From positions 62,001-126,000 of the forward strand of contig NZ_JABEQJ010000013.1 in assembly GCF_014174255.1 (NCBI RefSeq): a DNA stretch of 64,000 nt, read 5' to 3'. This document shows positions 62,075-64,000 of this stretch, piece by piece (within the stretch, counting starts at the first letter, position 1; each line of letters starts with the position of its first letter). The stretch comes from Gluconacetobacter sacchari (lineage in GTDB: Bacteria; Pseudomonadota; Alphaproteobacteria; Acetobacterales; Acetobacteraceae). The position numbers and the translations under genes are program-made. The notes under the pieces are model-generated. The model saw only the letters and a program-made list of their open reading frames with translations, did not search any database and had not been told where the DNA came from.

Positions 62075-63439
62075 TCAGAGTTTTTTGGTTCTTTTTTGCA
62101 AAAAAGAACCCTCACCCCCGGCCGGCAGCGCAATGACGCCCCCCACGAATGCCACGGCGACTCCCAGCGCGACCGGGTGAAACACGCCCATCAGGACCAG
62201 CGCCCCGCATGCCGCCAGCAGGGCGAAAGCGGGCACATAGGGAAATCCCGGCACTTTCCACACCAGATGCGCGCTGCCATCGCGCCGGCGCAGCCTGAAC
62301 AGGCTGGCCATGGTCAGCACATAGACGATCAGCGCGCCGAATACGGATAGCGTCACCAGCGAGGCCGTCAAAGACTGGCCACCGAAACTGGCGAAATCGT
62401 CGCACAGAATGGCGACGATGCCGATCGCGCCGCCCGCCAGGGTCGCCACCCACGGCGTGCCGAGCCGGGGGTGGCGACGGGCGAGCAGGCGCGGCAGGCC
62501 GCCGTCGCGGGCCAGGGCATAGATCTGCCGCGAATAGCCCATGATGATGCCGTGCAGCGAGGCGACCAGCCCGAACAGGCCGAGCCAGACCAGCATATGC
62601 ACATATCCGCTGTGCGGCCCGACGACGATGCGCATGGCCTGCGGCAGCGGGTCGTTGCGGTCGGCCAGCGCGCGCCAGTCGCCCACCCCGCCGGCCAGGA
62701 CCATGACGCCTAGCGCCAGCGCGACCAGCGTGAAGATCGACGCGACATAGGCCAGCGGCAGGGTGCGATGCGGGTCGCGCGCTTCCTCCGCCGTCAGCGC
62801 CACGCCCTCGATGGCCAGGAAGAACCAGATGGCGAACGGCACGGACTGCGCGATGCCGCCGAAGGCCGCGACCGACAGGTGCCCGCTGCCCGCCCAGCCG
62901 CCGTCGGTGAAGCGCGCCAGCGAAAATCCGGGCCAGACGACGGCCATGAAGACCAGAAGTTCGATAATCGCCGCCACCGTCACGAACAGTTCGAACCGCG
63001 CGGCCAGATGCACGCCCGCGATATTCAGCGCCATGAACGCGCAGAACGCGCCCGCGGCGGCCATGGTCGGCGACAGAAAGGGATATTGCACATGCAGATA
63101 CGCCCCGATCGCCAGCGCGATGGCCGGCGGCGCGAAGACGAATTCCATGACCGAGGCGATGCCCGCGACCAGCTCCGCCCGCCGCCCGAACGCGGCGGTC
63201 ACATAGACGAAGGGGCCGCCCGCGCGCGGCATGGCGGTCGTCAGTTCGGTATAGGAGAAGATCAGCGACAGGTACATCAGCGCGACGGCGAGGGTCGCCA
63301 CCAGGAAGCCGAGCGTGCCGGCACTGGCCCAGCCATAGCTCCAGCCGAAATATTCGCCCGAGATGACGAGCCCCACCGCGATGGCCCACAGATGGACGAT
63401 GCCCAGATGACGGGGCAGCGCGTCTGCTTCGCGGGTCAT
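62075..63439 (-). CDS. eat: APC-family ethanolamine permease
   Basis: The 454-residue inner-membrane protein has about 12 helices and resembles ethanolamine permeases of the APC family: LGIVHLWAIAVGLVISGEYF, AMPRAGGPFVYVTAAFGRR, VPFAIWFFLAIEGVALTAEE and GIIMGYSRQIYALARDGGLP. Its ATG overlaps the eutC stop, so uptake and cleavage of ethanolamine are co-expressed. This pairing is the main support for the substrate. The last residues (SFLQKRTKKL) come from an AT-rich palindromic repeat, implying the original stop was lost or the repeat inserted at the gene end. Confidence 0.87.
   Translation of the reverse strand: MTREADALPRHLGIVHLWAIAVGLVISGEYFGWSYGWASAGTLGFLVATLAVALMYLSLIFSYTELTTAMPRAGGPFVYVTAAFGRRAELVAGIASVMEFVFAPPAIALAIGAYLHVQYPFLSPTMAAAGAFCAFMALNIAGVHLAARFELFVTVAAIIELLVFMAVVWPGFSLARFTDGGWAGSGHLSVAAFGGIAQSVPFAIWFFLAIEGVALTAEEARDPHRTLPLAYVASIFTLVALALGVMVLAGGVGDWRALADRNDPLPQAMRIVVGPHSGYVHMLVWLGLFGLVASLHGIIMGYSRQIYALARDGGLPRLLARRHPRLGTPWVATLAGGAIGIVAILCDDFASFGGQSLTASLVTLSVFGALIVYVLTMASLFRLRRRDGSAHLVWKVPGFPYVPAFALLAACGALVLMGVFHPVALGVAVAFVGGVIALPAGGEGSFLQKRTKKL
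62079..62110. terminator. AT-rich palindrome, shared repeat, at the 3' end of the ethanolamine permease gene
   Basis: GGTTCTTTTTT (62087-62097) pairs with AAAAAAGAACC (62100-62110), preceded by six T. The left half matches 38211-38235 (GAATCA, then TTTTTTGGTTCTTTTTT). It overlaps the permease coding end, so its last residues (LQKRTKKL) are encoded by the repeat. Confidence 0.7.
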
Positions 63440-64000
63440 GGCGCGGCGGGCGGCAGTCGGGCGGACATGCTGTCATCCTTGAGGGAAATGCCGCTGCGGC
63501 CCAGCGCACGAGCGCCGCGCAGCAGCCATCCGAGGCGAAAGGCGGCCTCGTCATGGTCCATGCCGCCATGGGCATGGATGTTCGAGATGCAGTTGCGTTC
63601 GGAATCCATGCGGCCGACCTTCGGGTCCCACGTCAGATAGAGGCTGAGACTGTCGGCGGCGCTCAGGCCCGGCCGCTCGCCGATCATCATGACGACGCAG
63701 CGCGCGCCGATCCGCTCCCCGATCTCGTCTCCCAGCGCGACCCGCGCATTATGCGCGACGATGACGGGCCCGATGGACCAGCCCGGCAGGGCCGCGCGCG
63801 CCGCCTCCAGCACGCCGGGCGCCTGCCGCGCCGCCGCCAGCGCCGAAAGCCCGTCGGCGATGACGAACAGGACGTCGCACGGCGCACAGGGCAGGCGCTC
63901 CGCGTCCGGCGCGGCCAGCCGACGGCCCAGATCCGGCCGGCGCACGAACACGCCGCGATCCGGCGCGCGGCTCCGCACCGCGATAAATGGCGCGCCGAGC
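63436..64000 (-). CDS. eutC: Ethanolamine ammonia-lyase small subunit (5' end beyond window)
   Basis: About 187 C-terminal residues are present; the frame is open to the right edge (FIAVRSRAPDR), so the start lies outside. EutC-type motifs: RSRAPDRGVFVRRPDLGRRL, VLFVIADGLSALAAARQAPG, NARVALGDEIGERIGARCVV, MMIGERPGLSAADSLSLYL and GRMDSERNCISNIHAHGG. With EutB (expected just upstream, outside) it forms the B12-dependent lyase converting ethanolamine to acetaldehyde and ammonia. No microcompartment genes are seen, and a permease follows directly. Confidence 0.93.
   Translation of the reverse strand, partial: LGAPFIAVRSRAPDRGVFVRRPDLGRRLAAPDAERLPCAPCDVLFVIADGLSALAAARQAPGVLEAARAALPGWSIGPVIVAHNARVALGDEIGERIGARCVVMMIGERPGLSAADSLSLYLTWDPKVGRMDSERNCISNIHAHGGMDHDEAAFRLGWLLRGARALGRSGISLKDDSMSARLPPAAP

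Noticed and set aside
1-64000. CRISPR arrays, insertion sequences, prophage or integrase genes
   Set aside because: No regularly spaced direct repeats, transposase, integrase or phage structural motifs were seen in any frame.

Overview
The window is GC-rich DNA from an alphaproteobacterium, most likely an acetic acid bacterium of the Acetobacteraceae (Gluconacetobacter-like). This is inferred from gene content: a five-helix membrane-bound PQQ glucose dehydrogenase, two OprB-type porins, several TonB-dependent receptors, and the relatedness of the housekeeping proteins (infC, thrS, murA, dcd, hslO, argD/argF). No 16S gene is present, so genus and species are not established.

Layout. 1-8.4 kb: a LysR regulator cut by the window edge, then a TonB-dependent receptor, a class III aminotransferase, an amidase, a sodium:solute symporter and a small two-helix partner, tightly spaced as one operon for an unidentified amine or amide. 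8.4-15.2 kb: a carnitine/choline island with a CdhR-like GlxA/AraC regulator divergent from cdhC (BKACE) and a carnitine dehydrogenase-thioesterase fusion. It also holds a broken HocS-like acylcarnitine hydrolase, an orphan choline/betaine binding protein and choline sulfatase. Together these would turn carnitine and choline sulfate into glycine betaine and choline. 15.4-20.9 kb: a PAS-PAS-GGDEF diguanylate cyclase, a SulP transporter with a DUF2252 protein, and a winged-helix regulator with a membrane protein. 21.3-33.5 kb: an OprB porin, a secreted hydrolase, hflX, a PhnB-like protein, a decayed adenosine deaminase, an S46 peptidase, and gcd divergent from a second OprB porin. 33.7-44.2 kb: argD-argF-small protein-hslO, a lipoprotein, a DsbD/ScsB-type reductase divergent from hrpB, and a DegP-like protease. 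44.3-47.7 kb: an OmpR/EnvZ-type two-component system with two small periplasmic proteins. 47.8-53.9 kb: two tandem paralogous TonB-dependent receptors, each with its own long conserved leader. 54.0-64 kb: infC-thrS-heptosyltransferase, a GT4 glycosyltransferase with two small genes, dcd, murA, a broken GFA-family gene, and an ethanolamine permease with eutC at the right edge.

The most unusual signal is in front of the tandem receptors. Both leaders share a near-identical upstream block, a TTGACA promoter, and a short upstream reading frame that aligns codon for codon (31 and 44 residues, with a shared Ile-Trp-x-Trp motif). This is followed by a terminator-like hairpin whose stem has changed by compensatory substitution, all before the receptor start. 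That architecture fits transcription attenuation, or a pair of paralogous small RNAs, controlling outer-membrane receptor synthesis. I do not recognise it from any described system.

A second theme is use of eukaryote-derived quaternary and primary amines (carnitine, choline sulfate, ethanolamine). A third is gene decay: three pseudogenes (hocS-like, adenosine deaminase, GFA family) lie beside intact genes. infC probably starts at a non-canonical AUA codon.
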